Assembly (NCBI GenBank): GCA_947568835.1
Contig: OX387607.1
Span: 2,790,001 to 2,854,000 of the forward strand
Length of the DNA: 64,000 bases
Origin: Protonemura montana
Taxonomy: Eukaryota; Arthropoda; Insecta; Plecoptera; Nemouridae
Direction of reading: 5' to 3'
Shown here piece by piece: positions 63,916 through 64,000 of the stretch (position 1 is its first letter; the number at the start of each line of letters is the position of its first letter). The position numbers and the translations under genes were made by a program. The notes beneath the pieces are model-generated. The model had not been told where the DNA came from and did not search any database. It worked only from the letters and a program-made list of their open reading frames with translations.

Positions 63916-64000
63916 AACTAGAAACTAGGAAAATATATTTTAATACGAGATATCAGTTCTACAGCTTACATATTGTCCCACGGAACAAAATTTTATGATA

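Overview
The window looks like a piece of an insect nuclear genome. It has spliced genes with GT-AG introns, an AT-rich background, an MRJP/Yellow-family gene (a family largely confined to insects) and several short interspersed repeat families. I cannot name the species. A non-fly, possibly hemipteroid, insect is only a guess.

Layout from left to right. At 177-2506 (-) are the first three coding exons of coronin, cut by the window edge. At 4383-14644 (-) are nine coding exons of the DNA-repair protein FANCD2; its C-terminal half is not found before coronin begins. Its last visible intron holds a 5'-truncated LINE with an open reverse-transcriptase frame and a tRNA-derived SINE. FANCD2 lies head-to-head with HIRA, the histone H3.3 chaperone, which I could assemble completely: 13 exons at 15212-24321 (+), 887 residues, every exon phase consistent. 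About 9.3 kb of non-coding, repeat-bearing DNA follows. Next comes a compact plus-strand cluster: an intronless Yellow-family gene (33665-35059), the SWI/SNF core subunit Snr1/SMARCB1 (six exons, 35738-38957, 369 aa) and the mitochondrial citrate carrier (four exons, 39545-41678, 317 aa). The zinc-ribbon RNA polymerase subunit RPB12/POLR2K lies at 44050-44223 (-). From 44.4 to 58.6 kb I can call no gene, though a few GC-rich islands could hold exons. At 58636-62059 (-) I assembled a two-exon gene for a secreted protein with four copies of a six-cysteine module that I do not recognise.

The most unusual content is repetitive. (1) A SINE family whose head is derived from 5S rRNA (SINE3-like) has at least nine full, partial or rearranged copies. 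(2) A tRNA-headed SINE family includes a 58-bp-armed palindrome in a Snr1 intron and a copy touching a coronin splice donor. (3) A 114-bp minisatellite occurs as two four-unit arrays in opposite orientation, one in a HIRA intron and one in HIRA's 3' flank. (4) There are 87-bp and 12-bp minisatellites. (5) A 255-bp in-frame tandem duplication lies inside the very long disordered N-terminus of FANCD2.

The genes do not form one pathway. FANCD2, HIRA and Snr1 all act on chromatin or DNA repair, but I read this as coincidence apart from the divergent FANCD2-HIRA pair, which probably shares a promoter. All exon boundaries were read by eye from splice consensus, phase and family similarity.
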